Shown here: positions 42,059 to 50,673 of the stretch, piece by piece
How the letters are laid out: each line of letters opens with the position of its first letter
Position numbering within the stretch: position 1 is the first letter of the stretch
Assembly: GCF_000725885.1 (NCBI RefSeq)
Contig: NZ_JODR01000008.1
Span: forward strand, 62,001 to 126,000
Source: Streptomyces albus subsp. albus
Lineage (GTDB): Bacteria; Actinomycetota; Actinomycetes; Streptomycetales; Streptomycetaceae
Direction of reading: 5' to 3'
Length of the DNA stretch: 64,000 bases
The notes under the pieces: generated by a model
The model's input: only the letters and a program-made list of their open reading frames with translations
What the model was told of the DNA's origin: nothing
Databases searched by the model: none
Made by a program: the position numbers and the translations under genes

Positions 42059-43084
42059 ATGCGCATCGGAGTCCTCACCGCAGGCGGAGACTGCCCCGGT
42101 CTCAACGCCGTGATCCGATCCGTCGTGCACCGTGCCGTGCACGACCGCGGCGACGAGGTCATCGGCTTCGAAGACGGTTTCAAGGGCCTGCTCGAAGGCC
42201 GCTACCGCCCCCTCGACATAAATTCCGTCAGCGGCATCCTCGCCCGCGGCGGCACCATCCTCGGCTCCGCGCGTCTGGAGCGGGCCCGGCTCCGCGAGGC
42301 GTGCAACAACTCCGAGGAACTGATCGAGCGGCTCGGGCTGGACGCGCTCATCCCGATCGGCGGCGAGGGCACCCTGACCGCCGCCCGGATGCTCGCCGAG
42401 ATCGGCCTGCCGGTCGTCGGCGTCCCCAAGACCATCGACAACGACATCTCCGCCACCGACCGCACCTTCGGCTTCGACACCGCCGTGACCGTCGCCACCG
42501 AGGCCATGGACCGGCTCAAGACCACCGCCGAGTCCCACCAGCGCGTGATGGTCGTGGAGGTCATGGGCCGGCACGCGGGCTGGATCGCACTGGAGGCCGG
42601 CATGGCGGCCGGCGCCCACGCCATCTGCGTGCCCGAACGCAACTTCGAGGTCGACGATCTGGTGAAGATGGTCGAGGAGCGGTTCGCCCGCGACAAGAAG
42701 TTCGCCATCATCTGCGTCGCCGAGGGCGCCCACCCGGCCGAGGGCTCCATGCCGTACGAGAAGGGCGTGATCGACCAGTACGGCCACGAGCGGTTCGCCG
42801 GGATCGGCAACCGGCTCGCCGTCGAGCTGGAGCACCGCCTCGGCAAGGAGGCCCGGCCCGTGATCCTCGGCCACATCCAGCGCGGCGGCACCCCCACCGC
42901 CTACGACCGGGTGCTGGCCACCCGCTTCGGCTGGCACGCCGTGGAGGCCGCCCACCGCGGCGACTTCGGCCAGATGACCGCCCTGCGCGGCACCGAGATC
43001 GTCATGGCCCCGCTCGCCGACGCGGTCGCCGAACTCAAGCGGGTGCCGCAGAACCGGATGGACGAGACGGAAGCCGTCTTCTGA
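42059..43084 (+). CDS. pfkA: 6-phosphofructokinase
   Basis: A 341-residue PfkA-type enzyme. MRIGVLTAGGDCPGLNAVIR carries the nucleotide-binding start, TIDNDI the catalytic Asp, MGRHAGWIAL the substrate site. Gly104 (in GGEGT) predicts ATP as donor, while Lys124 (in VPKTIDND) is the residue otherwise typical of pyrophosphate-dependent enzymes; this mixed pattern occurs in ATP-dependent Streptomyces PFKs. The upstream frame to 41741 is a shadow. It is divergent from pta-ackA-pyk, placing the commitment and exit steps of glycolysis together. Confidence 0.96.
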   Translation: MRIGVLTAGGDCPGLNAVIRSVVHRAVHDRGDEVIGFEDGFKGLLEGRYRPLDINSVSGILARGGTILGSARLERARLREACNNSEELIERLGLDALIPIGGEGTLTAARMLAEIGLPVVGVPKTIDNDISATDRTFGFDTAVTVATEAMDRLKTTAESHQRVMVVEVMGRHAGWIALEAGMAAGAHAICVPERNFEVDDLVKMVEERFARDKKFAIICVAEGAHPAEGSMPYEKGVIDQYGHERFAGIGNRLAVELEHRLGKEARPVILGHIQRGGTPTAYDRVLATRFGWHAVEAAHRGDFGQMTALRGTEIVMAPLADAVAELKRVPQNRMDETEAVF

Positions 43085-43159
43085 TCCGCTGCGCCCCCCA
43101 CCGCCGGTGGCGTCGCCCGCCCGCCTCTTCCGGAGCGCGGAGGGCGGCGCGCCGCCGGG

Positions 43160-45655
43160 TCAGGACGTGCCGGCGGTGAGCGTTCCCGTCCGCTTCCAGG
43201 CGCCGTCCTTGCGCTCGTCCACCCACACGGGCCGGCCCGCGCCCGCTCCGAGCCGGTAGCGGCCCAGCAGCCCCTCGGCCGAGAAGTCGCCCATCCGCCG
43301 CGCCAGTCCGGTGCGGGCCTTCTTCGTCGTCGGCTTCTCGGCGAGCACCTCGGCCAGCTCCTGGGCCACCAGCAGTGTCGTGTCGTACAACTCCGCCGCG
43401 CCGCGGTGCCGCAGCAGCTTCTTGAGGGAGGCGGGCGCCGCGCACAGCCCCGGCGCGGCCTCGCAGTCCGGGTCCTGCGACTCGTCGTGGAAGGTGCGGA
43501 ACCGCAGCGCGCCGTCGGGCAGCTCGGCGTCCCGCGCGACCGAGTCGGCCGCGTCGCACGCCGCGTACCGTCCGCTCTCCAGCACGATGCGGGCGCCGCT
43601 CGCGCGGGCCGCGCGGGCCCAGCGGGCCGTGCCGCCGTCGTCGGCCCCGATGTCGTTGGGGACCACCACACCGTCCGCGTCGCTGCGCTCGATGGCACGG
43701 CGCACCTGGGGCTCGGTCGTCGGCGCCTCCTCGGGGGAGACGGCCTTGATGCCCGAGCCCTCGAAGTCCTCCGCCTCCACCGCCGCCTCGTCGGCGACCA
43801 GCAGGGTGCGCACCCCGCGCTTGCGCAGCTCCGGTGCCTGCGTGCGGGCCAGCACGTGCTCCGGCACGGCCAGGGAGGGGCCCTCCACCGGCCAGTCGGC
43901 GCGGCAGGAGTCGAGCGTGGGAAGCGGGGTGCCCTTGCCCTCGGCCGGCGTGCCGCCTGCCGTGCGCCCGACCAGCGCCACCACGCCGGGATGGGTGGTC
44001 AGCAGCTGGGCGCGGGTGGCGGAGCCCTCGCCGACGGGGACGGGACGCAGCGGCAGGTCCTTGCCGGTCCGCCGCTCGGCCTCCGCGACCGCCGCCCGTG
44101 CCACCTGCATCGCCTGCCGGGTGTCCGAGTCCGCCGCCGGATCCGCGACCCCCACTGCCAGCTCGTAGGTGTCCGGGGTGACCGTCTCCATCAGCTCGGC
44201 CGCCGACGCGCTGCCGTGCTCCGCCCCTCCGCCTTGCGTCATGGGGACGACGACGGCGCCGCCGAGGACGAGAGCGCCGGCCACCCCCAGCGCCACCCGC
44301 CTGGTGCGGGCCTTGCGCTGTGCGGCCGTACGCCGGGGCGCCGGGCGCTGCCGCGGCTCGCGCCTGTCCGGCCACAGATACGGGTCACCGGCGGTACCGA
44401 CCGGGGCCACCGGACGCGCCTGCGTACCGCCCGGCTCCACCGCCGCGGGGCGCTCCGGCACCGTGCCGGAGCCGGGTCGGGCCGTCTGCGGCGTGCGGGC
44501 TGCGGTGCCGCCGACGACCGGACCGGCCCCGGAGCGTGCCCCTTCGGGGGCCGGGCCCGTCGCCGGGCGGGCCGGCCGTCCCGCCGCCGGGCCTGCCTCC
44601 GCCTCCGCCGCCGGGTCCGTCTCCGCCGTCTGTGGGGGCGGGTTCGTCTTCGCCGGTGCGGGGCGGGCCGCCATCCCCGTCGCGGAGGTTCGCGTCGCCG
44701 GGGCAGGGGCGCCGGGCGGGGACGACGGCCGGGCGCCGGGACCGGATTCGTCCGGAGCGCCGGGGGAGGCCGCCGTCGCCGTGGCGGCGGCCGTGCGTGC
44801 CGTCTCCTCGATGCGGGCCAGTGCCCCGGCGGCGTCCGAAGGGCGGTCGTCCGGGTCGCGGGCCATCAGCGAGAGCACCAGCCGGTCCACCGCGGGGGAC
44901 AGTTCCGCGCGGGCGCGGCTGGGGCGCAGCGGCACGTCGTTGAGGTGGTTGTACATCACCCCGGCGGCCGAGCCGGTGTACGGCGGGCGGCCGACCAGCA
45001 GCTCGTACAGCACACAGCCGAGCGCGTACAGGTCGGTGCGGCCGTCCACCTCCTCCTGCCGGAACTGTTCGGGCGCCATGTACAGCACGCTGCCGAACGG
45101 CATGGCCCCGGTGGTCGTCAGCCGCGGGTCGGAGGAGCGGGCCTCAAGGAACTTGGCGATGCCGAAGTCGACGACCTTGGCACGGGTCTCGCCCTCCTCG
45201 CCCTCCACCATGATGTTGGCGGGTTTGATGTCCCGGTGGACGACGCCCGTCCCGTGGGCGGCGCGCAGCGCGCGGCACACGTCGGCGCACCAGCGCAGGG
45301 CGTCGGCGAGCGGGACCCGGCCGGCGTCCCGCAGCACCTCGTGCAGGGAGGGGCCGCGCACCAGCGCCATGACGAGGAAGGGCGTGGCGCCCCCGTCCGA
45401 GTCGTCGGTGCCGTGGTCGTGGACGGCGACGATGTGCGGGCTGTCCAGGGCGGCTGCCGAACGGGCCTCGCGCCGGAAGCGGCCCAGCAGTTCGGCGTGG
45501 TCCCTCTCCTCGTCGGTGCCGCGCGCAGGGACGAAGACCTTGACGGCGACCTCGCGGTCCAGCGCGCGGTCATGGGCGCGCCAGACCTCGCCCATGCCAC
45601 CGGCACCGATGGGTTCGAGCAGTTCGTAGCGGTTGTTGAGCCGGCGCCCTCGCAT
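43160..45655 (-). CDS. Receptor-type Ser/Thr protein kinase with periplasmic-binding-protein-like sensor
   Basis: 831 residues from ATG 45655 (ATG 45664 is three codons earlier; neither has a clear ribosome site, so the mRNA may be nearly leaderless). The kinase domain fills residues 8-275: GAGGMGEVW glycine loop, Lys39, catalytic VVHRDIKPANIM, VVDFGIAKF and MAPEQFRQEEVDGRTDLYAL. A 170-residue Pro/Ala/Thr-rich linker follows, then one membrane helix (about 452-472). The external 355 residues resemble type-1 periplasmic amino-acid-binding proteins (PGVVALVGRTAGGTPAEGK; GVVVPNDIG). This suggests direct sensing of a small extracellular ligand. It converges on pfkA. Confidence 0.93.
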   Translation of the reverse strand: MRGRRLNNRYELLEPIGAGGMGEVWRAHDRALDREVAVKVFVPARGTDEERDHAELLGRFRREARSAAALDSPHIVAVHDHGTDDSDGGATPFLVMALVRGPSLHEVLRDAGRVPLADALRWCADVCRALRAAHGTGVVHRDIKPANIMVEGEEGETRAKVVDFGIAKFLEARSSDPRLTTTGAMPFGSVLYMAPEQFRQEEVDGRTDLYALGCVLYELLVGRPPYTGSAAGVMYNHLNDVPLRPSRARAELSPAVDRLVLSLMARDPDDRPSDAAGALARIEETARTAAATATAASPGAPDESGPGARPSSPPGAPAPATRTSATGMAARPAPAKTNPPPQTAETDPAAEAEAGPAAGRPARPATGPAPEGARSGAGPVVGGTAARTPQTARPGSGTVPERPAAVEPGGTQARPVAPVGTAGDPYLWPDRREPRQRPAPRRTAAQRKARTRRVALGVAGALVLGGAVVVPMTQGGGAEHGSASAAELMETVTPDTYELAVGVADPAADSDTRQAMQVARAAVAEAERRTGKDLPLRPVPVGEGSATRAQLLTTHPGVVALVGRTAGGTPAEGKGTPLPTLDSCRADWPVEGPSLAVPEHVLARTQAPELRKRGVRTLLVADEAAVEAEDFEGSGIKAVSPEEAPTTEPQVRRAIERSDADGVVVPNDIGADDGGTARWARAARASGARIVLESGRYAACDAADSVARDAELPDGALRFRTFHDESQDPDCEAAPGLCAAPASLKKLLRHRGAAELYDTTLLVAQELAEVLAEKPTTKKARTGLARRMGDFSAEGLLGRYRLGAGAGRPVWVDERKDGAWKRTGTLTAGTS

Positions 45656-45754
45656 GAGGATCATGCTAGGCGCCCGAGCCCGTACGGGTGTTCGCGCGTA
45701 CCGGGTTGTGACGGCACCGTGAAACGGCCGCACGCCTCCCCGGTGCGGGGGCCG

Positions 45755-46612
45755 TCACCCTTTGACGGCGCCGCCCAGGGCGAATCCGCCGCCCAGCCGG
45801 CGGGAGACGAGCACGTACAGCAGGATCACCGGCGTCGAGTACAGCACGGAGAACGCGGCCAGTTGGCCGTAGACGACGGCGCCGTAGTTGCCGAAGAAGG
45901 TGTAGATGCTCACGGACGCCGGCATCTGTTCGGGGCTGAGCAGCAGCATGAACGGTACGAAGAAGTTGCCCCACATCATCACGAAGCTGTAGATGGCCAC
46001 GACGGAGACGCCCGGGCCCATCAGCGGCAGCACCACGCGCAGCAGCGACTGGAGCCAGGAGGCGCCGTCCGTCCAGGCGGCCTCCTCCAGCACCTCGGGC
46101 ACACCGTCCATGAAGTTCTTCATCAGCCATACGGCGAAAGGCAGTTGGGAGGCGGCCAGGAACAGGGCGGTCCCGTACATCGTGTCGATGAGATCGGTCT
46201 GGACGAACAGCCCGTAGACGGGCACCATCACCGCCGTCACCGGAAGACACGTGGTGAACAGAATGCCCAGCAGGTAGGGGCGGTTGAGGCGCGAGGGGAA
46301 GCGGGAGAGCGGATAGGCGGCCAGCGCGGCGCACGCCACCGTGAGCGCGGTCGCGCCGCCGCACAGCAGCAGGCTGTTGCGCATCGGGGTGAAGGTGATC
46401 TCGTCGGTCAGTACGGCCGAGAAGTTCTCCAGCGTGGGGTGCTGCGGCGGCTTCACCCGCAAGGTCGCCTCGGCGTCGAAGGAGGCGAACACCAGCCAGG
46501 CCAGCGGCAGGACGAACGCGGCCGTCACCACGAGCAGTCCGGCATCGGCCGCCAGCCGTCGGCGCGCGGTCCGGTTGATCCGGGGATGTCCGCTGTGCTT
46601 CGTAGGATTCAC
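45755..46612 (-). CDS. Sugar ABC transporter permease (MalG type)
   Basis: A 285-residue inner-membrane subunit with six membrane helices. The EAA-loop is EVLEEAAWTDGASWLQSLLR, the ATPase contact site. GTG 46612 is favoured because GGGGAGG lies ten bases upstream; the frame open to 46792 would add a Pro/Thr-rich artefact. It belongs with the permease at 47550 and the binding protein at 48452, but an opposite-strand surface-protein gene separates them. No ATPase gene is in the window, so a shared MsiK-like ATPase is likely, as for other Streptomyces sugar importers. Confidence 0.9.
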   Translation of the reverse strand: MNPTKHSGHPRINRTARRRLAADAGLLVVTAAFVLPLAWLVFASFDAEATLRVKPPQHPTLENFSAVLTDEITFTPMRNSLLLCGGATALTVACAALAAYPLSRFPSRLNRPYLLGILFTTCLPVTAVMVPVYGLFVQTDLIDTMYGTALFLAASQLPFAVWLMKNFMDGVPEVLEEAAWTDGASWLQSLLRVVLPLMGPGVSVVAIYSFVMMWGNFFVPFMLLLSPEQMPASVSIYTFFGNYGAVVYGQLAAFSVLYSTPVILLYVLVSRRLGGGFALGGAVKG

Positions 46613-46818
46613 CGAATCGCAACCTCCCCGGGCGACAGCCGCCCGTACCGTGCTGACCTGCGGTGGCGGTCTTTCCGTCGGCCTGTCGGCAACTGTCGGA
46701 TCGTGTGGTGGAGTTGGATGTGCCGGGGTCGGTGTGTCAGGGGTTGTGGAGGCGAGTACCGTGCTGTCACCCGCCGTGTGGGTTTCGTGCACGGCGTGGT
46801 CCTACCGGAAGGAAAACG

Positions 46819-47460
46819 ATGAAAGCTCTGCCCCTCAGATGGCAGCGGTCGGTCGCCATCGCGGCGACCGGTGCCGCGGCGTTCGTCGGCACGGCGATAG
46901 CCGCCGTGCCCGCCCAGGCGCACACCCCCCAGTGGTCGGTCACCTGTGACTCGGTCAGCATCGACCTCAAGTCGTACGGGGACAGCGGCAACAAGGTTCT
47001 CGTCAAGGCCGGCGACAAGGTCCTGATCGACGAGACCTTCGGCAAGGAGTTCACCAAGAAGGCCGAACTGCCCGAGCACGACGCGCCGCTGAAGGTGACC
47101 GCCCAGGTCACCGCCGCGGACGACGCCAAGTACTCCTGGGGTCCGGAGACCAAGGAAGCCCCGGTCTGCGACACGCCCACGAAGCCGACCCCCAGCGAGT
47201 CGGAGAGCACCACTCCGCCCCCGAGCGCCACCCCCTCGGAGAGTGCCACCCCCTCTCAGAAGCCGAGTGAGAAGCCCGAGCCGAGCGCTTCGGAGTCCAG
47301 CAGCGCTCCGGCGGCCAAGCCGCAGGGCGGCGGCGAGGACCTGGCCGAGACCGGTTCCTCCAGCAACACCCCGATGATCGCGGGCATCGCCGCGGCCGTG
47401 GTCGTCGTCGGCGGCGGTCTCGTCGTCTTCGCGCGCAAGCGCCGTTCGTCCCACAGCTGA
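46819..47460 (+). CDS. LAETG-anchored cell-surface protein
   Basis: A 213-residue sortase substrate. The signal peptide is residues 1-35 (RWQRSVAIAATGAAAFVGTA, ending PAQA). A compact domain of about 85 residues contains two cysteines (VTCDSV and APVCDT) that may form a disulfide. A 50-residue Pro/Ser/Thr/Glu wall-spanning region follows, then LAETG at 175-179, a hydrophobic helix and a KRRSSHS tail. LAXTG is the motif used by class E sortases of Streptomyces. GGAAGG upstream of ATG 46819 fixes the start. It lies on the plus strand between two minus-strand permease genes. Confidence 0.92.
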   Translation: MKALPLRWQRSVAIAATGAAAFVGTAIAAVPAQAHTPQWSVTCDSVSIDLKSYGDSGNKVLVKAGDKVLIDETFGKEFTKKAELPEHDAPLKVTAQVTAADDAKYSWGPETKEAPVCDTPTKPTPSESESTTPPPSATPSESATPSQKPSEKPEPSASESSSAPAAKPQGGGEDLAETGSSSNTPMIAGIAAAVVVVGGGLVVFARKRRSSHS

Positions 47461-47486
47461 TCCGGCCCCGGGGACCCCGTAGCACC

Positions 47487-47518
47487 GCCCGGCGGCCCGT
47501 CCACGACGGCCGCCGGGC
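47487..47518. terminator. Hairpin between surface-protein gene and permease
   Basis: Near-perfect 14-15-base arms around a three-base loop (47487-47501 and 47505-47518) follow the plus-strand stop and can serve both convergent genes. Confidence 0.7.
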
Positions 47519-47549
47519 TCCCCGGCCGGGCACCGGCCCGCGCCCGCCG

Positions 47550-48455
47550 TCACGGCCGCGTCTCCTCGCGCAGCAGCCGCAGATAGACGAGCGAGAACAG
47601 CGCGCCGACCACGAGCAGCAGCAGGGCCACCGCCGTCCCGTAGCCGATCAGGGACTTGGTGAACGCCTGGTCGTACATGAACACCGGCAGTGTCTCGCTG
47701 CGGTGGGCCGGACCGCCCTTGGTCATGGCCCAGATCAGCCCGAAGACGGACAGCGTCTGCAGGGTGTTGAGCATCAGATTGGTGCCGATGGAGCGGCGGA
47801 TCATCGGCAGGGTGATGTGCCACAGCCGCTGCCGGCCGCTCGCGCCGTCCACCTGCGCCGACTCGGTGACCTCCCGCGGGATCTGGTCGAGGGCCGCGGA
47901 GTAGACAAGCATCGAGAAGGCCGTGCCCCGCCACACGTTGGCGAAGGAGACGGCCAGGACCGGCAGGGTGAACAGCCAGTTCTGGCCGGGCAGTCCCAGC
48001 GCTCCCAGCACCGCGTTGAGCTGCCCCTCCTTGTGGAAGAACGTGTACAGCAGGAAACCCGCCACGATCTCCGGCAGCACCCAGGCGCAGATCACCACGG
48101 CGCCCGCAACGGTCCGCACCGTCTTCGAGGCGCGCCGCATCAGCGCGGCCAGGGCCAGCCCGAGGGTGTTCTGGCCCAGCAGCGAGGACAGCACGGTGAA
48201 CACCAGCGTGAGGACGACCGCGTTGCGGAAGGCGGGGTCGCCGAAGGCGCGGGTGAAGTTCTCCACCCCCACGAACGACGCCGAGGCCTGGCCGGTGAGC
48301 CGCATGTCCGTGAAGGCGACGGCCACGCAGTAGGCGATCGGCCCGACGAGGAAGAGCAGCAGCAAGGCGGTGGCCGGGGCCAGCGGCAGCCGGCGCAGCA
48401 CCCGTGTGGTGCGCCGCCGCCCGCGGGGCACGGCCGCCGCGGCCGGGCCCGTCAT
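47550..48455 (-). CDS. Sugar ABC transporter permease (MalF type)
   Basis: A 301-residue subunit with six membrane helices, starting with a basic tail MTGPAAAAVPRGRRRTTRV. The EAA-loop reads PREVTESAQVDGASGRQRLW. Its ATG overlaps the stop of the binding-protein gene (ATGA), so the two are coupled. The expected next gene, the MalG-type permease, lies 0.9 kb further on, beyond the LAETG gene. Confidence 0.92.
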   Translation of the reverse strand: MTGPAAAAVPRGRRRTTRVLRRLPLAPATALLLLFLVGPIAYCVAVAFTDMRLTGQASASFVGVENFTRAFGDPAFRNAVVLTLVFTVLSSLLGQNTLGLALAALMRRASKTVRTVAGAVVICAWVLPEIVAGFLLYTFFHKEGQLNAVLGALGLPGQNWLFTLPVLAVSFANVWRGTAFSMLVYSAALDQIPREVTESAQVDGASGRQRLWHITLPMIRRSIGTNLMLNTLQTLSVFGLIWAMTKGGPAHRSETLPVFMYDQAFTKSLIGYGTAVALLLLVVGALFSLVYLRLLREETRP

Positions 48456-49816
48456 CGGGTGACGGTGGCGCCGTCGGTGATGCCCTCCAACTGATCGTCG
48501 TACGCCGCCGCGGCCTCCCGCGGGGAGGCGCTGCCGGTCGCCACCGACTCGGTGGCCTCGGTGATCGCCGTGGACACCTGCGGATAGACGGGCAGCGCGG
48601 GCCGGTAGTGGGTGGTGGGGACCCGGTCGGTGAAGAACTTGATGCCCGGCATCGACCGCAGATAGCGCGGATCGGTGGCCACGTCCTGCCGCACGGCGAC
48701 CTGGGAGCCGCGTACGCACCACTCCACCGCGTTGCGCTTGCTCTGCAGGACGCGGATCATCTTCCAGGCCAGCTCGGGGTTGCGGGACTTGGCCGGGATC
48801 GACCACGTCCAGCCGCCCGACATGCTGACCTCGCCCGGCGCCTGCCCGTGCTGGGTCGGCATCGGGGCGCGGCCCATCGTCCGCCGCCACTGGGGCCACG
48901 GTTTGCTGCCGCTGGTGTCGATCCAGTGCTGGCTCAGCCACGAGCCGTCCAGCGCGATGGCCAGCTTGCCCTGCGGCAGCAGCTGGGTGGCCACGTCGGT
49001 GGTCACGTTGGGGTCCACGACCTGGGACTCGTCCGGGCCCAGCTTGTCGCGGCGGACCGTGGCCAGGAACTCCAGACTGTCCCGGAAGCCCTTGCCGCCC
49101 TTGACCCACTTCTTGGCCTTCGGGTCGTAGAGGGGGTCCTTGCCGGTGCCGTACAGCAGCATCTCGAAGCCCTGCATGGCCGTCGCCTCGCCGGCGCCCT
49201 TGCCCGCGTAGACGTTCAGCGGGACGACGCCGGGGAGCTTCTTCTTGAGGGTGCGCGCCGTGCTGAGCACCTCTTTCCAGGAGCGCGGCTTCCAGTCCTG
49301 TGGCAGCCCGGCCTTGGCGAAGAGTTTCTTGTTGAACCACAGGGCGCGGGTGTCGGTGCCGTCCGGAATGCCGTAGACCTTGCCGTCCGCGCCGCCGGCC
49401 GCGCGTTTGGCGGCCGGCTCGAACTGCTTCCAGTCGTCCCAGGAGGCCACGAAGTCGTCCAGGGGCCGCAGATAGCCGCTCTCGATGTCGGAGTTGATGA
49501 GGAAGGTGTCCTCGTAGACCAGGTCGGGGGCGGTCTTCGGCGACCGCATCATCTGCTGGATCTTGGTGTAGTAGTCCTGCTGGGGCGCCTGGACGGGCAC
49601 CAGTTTCACCTTCTTGCCCGGGTACTTCTTCTCGAACCGCCCGGCGACCGACTTGAGGTAGTCGTCGCGGAAGGTCACCTTGCTGTCGGTCTCCTTGTGG
49701 AAGGCGATCCGCACGGTGTCGCGGTCTGACGCACCGCCGCCACCGCCGCAGGCGGTGAGCGTTCCGGCGGCCAGGGCTGCGGCGCACACGAGGACCGGCG
49801 AAGCGGTGGGACGCAC
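48452..49816 (-). CDS. Sugar ABC transporter substrate-binding lipoprotein
   Basis: A 454-residue family-1 extracellular solute-binding lipoprotein. Signal and lipobox are TASPVLVCAAALAAGTLTAC, with the modified Cys in LTAC. The mature protein carries typical IAFHKETDSKVTFRDDYLKS, KFKW-type surface lobes and GGWTWSIPAKSRNPELAWKM, the conserved C-lobe helix. GTG 49816 has GGAGG eight bases upstream. It heads the importer operon on the minus strand, 131 bp after the response-regulator gene. The sugar is unknown. Confidence 0.92.
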   Translation of the reverse strand: MRPTASPVLVCAAALAAGTLTACGGGGGASDRDTVRIAFHKETDSKVTFRDDYLKSVAGRFEKKYPGKKVKLVPVQAPQQDYYTKIQQMMRSPKTAPDLVYEDTFLINSDIESGYLRPLDDFVASWDDWKQFEPAAKRAAGGADGKVYGIPDGTDTRALWFNKKLFAKAGLPQDWKPRSWKEVLSTARTLKKKLPGVVPLNVYAGKGAGEATAMQGFEMLLYGTGKDPLYDPKAKKWVKGGKGFRDSLEFLATVRRDKLGPDESQVVDPNVTTDVATQLLPQGKLAIALDGSWLSQHWIDTSGSKPWPQWRRTMGRAPMPTQHGQAPGEVSMSGGWTWSIPAKSRNPELAWKMIRVLQSKRNAVEWCVRGSQVAVRQDVATDPRYLRSMPGIKFFTDRVPTTHYRPALPVYPQVSTAITEATESVATGSASPREAAAAYDDQLEGITDGATVTR

Positions 49817-49947
49817 GGCATCCTCCTCCAACCAGGCGGTGCTCCGTACGGTGACGCCGCCGCGCCGTGGCGGTCAATATCCGTGACAGCACCGGTGGTC
49901 GGCCCGCGGCGGGCGCTCACGGCGTGCACCCGGAGTGCGCGTCCCGC

Positions 49948-50673
49948 TCAGCACCCCTCGGGGGCGGTGCCGGGGCGCGGCCGGCCGCCGCCGCGCCACC
50001 GGTAGTGGTGCTCGGGGCGTCCCACCTGCCCGTAGCGCTGGTGCCGGTCGGCGTGGCCCGTCGCCACGAGGTGCTCCAGATAGCGGCGCGCGGTGATGCG
50101 GTTGACGCCCAGGGCCGTCGCCGCCTCGCTGGCCGTCAGCCCCTCCTCGGCCGCCGCCCGCAGCCGCGCCGTCACCCGGCCGAGCGTGGGGGCGCTGAGC
50201 CCCTTGGGCAGCGCGGAGGAGGCGGGGGCCGCACGCAGCACCGACAGCGCCCGGTCCACCTCGTCCTGGCTGACCGCCTCCCCGCGCTCCTCGGCCGTCG
50301 TACGGAAATCCGCATACCGCAGCAGCCGGTCGCTGAGCGTGCGGAAGGTGAACGGTTTCAGCACGTGCTGGACGACACCGAGGGAGACCCCCTCCCGGAT
50401 GACGGCCAGATCGCGGGCCGAGGTCACCGCGAACACGTCCTCCGCATGGCCGGCGGCCCGCAGCGAGCGCAGCAGCTCCAGCCCGTTGCCGTCGGGCAGG
50501 TACAGGTCCAGGAGGATCAGGTCCACCGGTCCGTCCTCCTCCAGGGCGCGCAGCGCCGCCGCCCGGGAGTGCGCCGTGGCCGCCACCTCGAACCCGGGCA
50601 CCCGGGAGACGTAGAGGGCGTGGGCGTCGGCCGCCACCGGATCGTCCTCCACCACGAGCACCCGGAACGTCAT
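49948..50673 (-). CDS. CitB/DcuR-type response regulator
   Basis: A 241-residue regulator. The receiver has VVEDDP and phospho-acceptor Asp56 in LILLDLYLPDGNGL, and Lys in LKPF. The C-terminal HTH is TASEAATALGVNRITARRYL, a two-helix form typical of the CitB family. It is coupled to the kinase gene by an ATGA overlap. With dctA divergent, the natural interpretation is control of C4-dicarboxylate uptake; the sugar ABC operon directly downstream could be a second target or read-through partner. Confidence 0.92.
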   Translation of the reverse strand: MTFRVLVVEDDPVAADAHALYVSRVPGFEVAATAHSRAAALRALEEDGPVDLILLDLYLPDGNGLELLRSLRAAGHAEDVFAVTSARDLAVIREGVSLGVVQHVLKPFTFRTLSDRLLRYADFRTTAEERGEAVSQDEVDRALSVLRAAPASSALPKGLSAPTLGRVTARLRAAAEEGLTASEAATALGVNRITARRYLEHLVATGHADRHQRYGQVGRPEHHYRWRGGGRPRPGTAPEGC

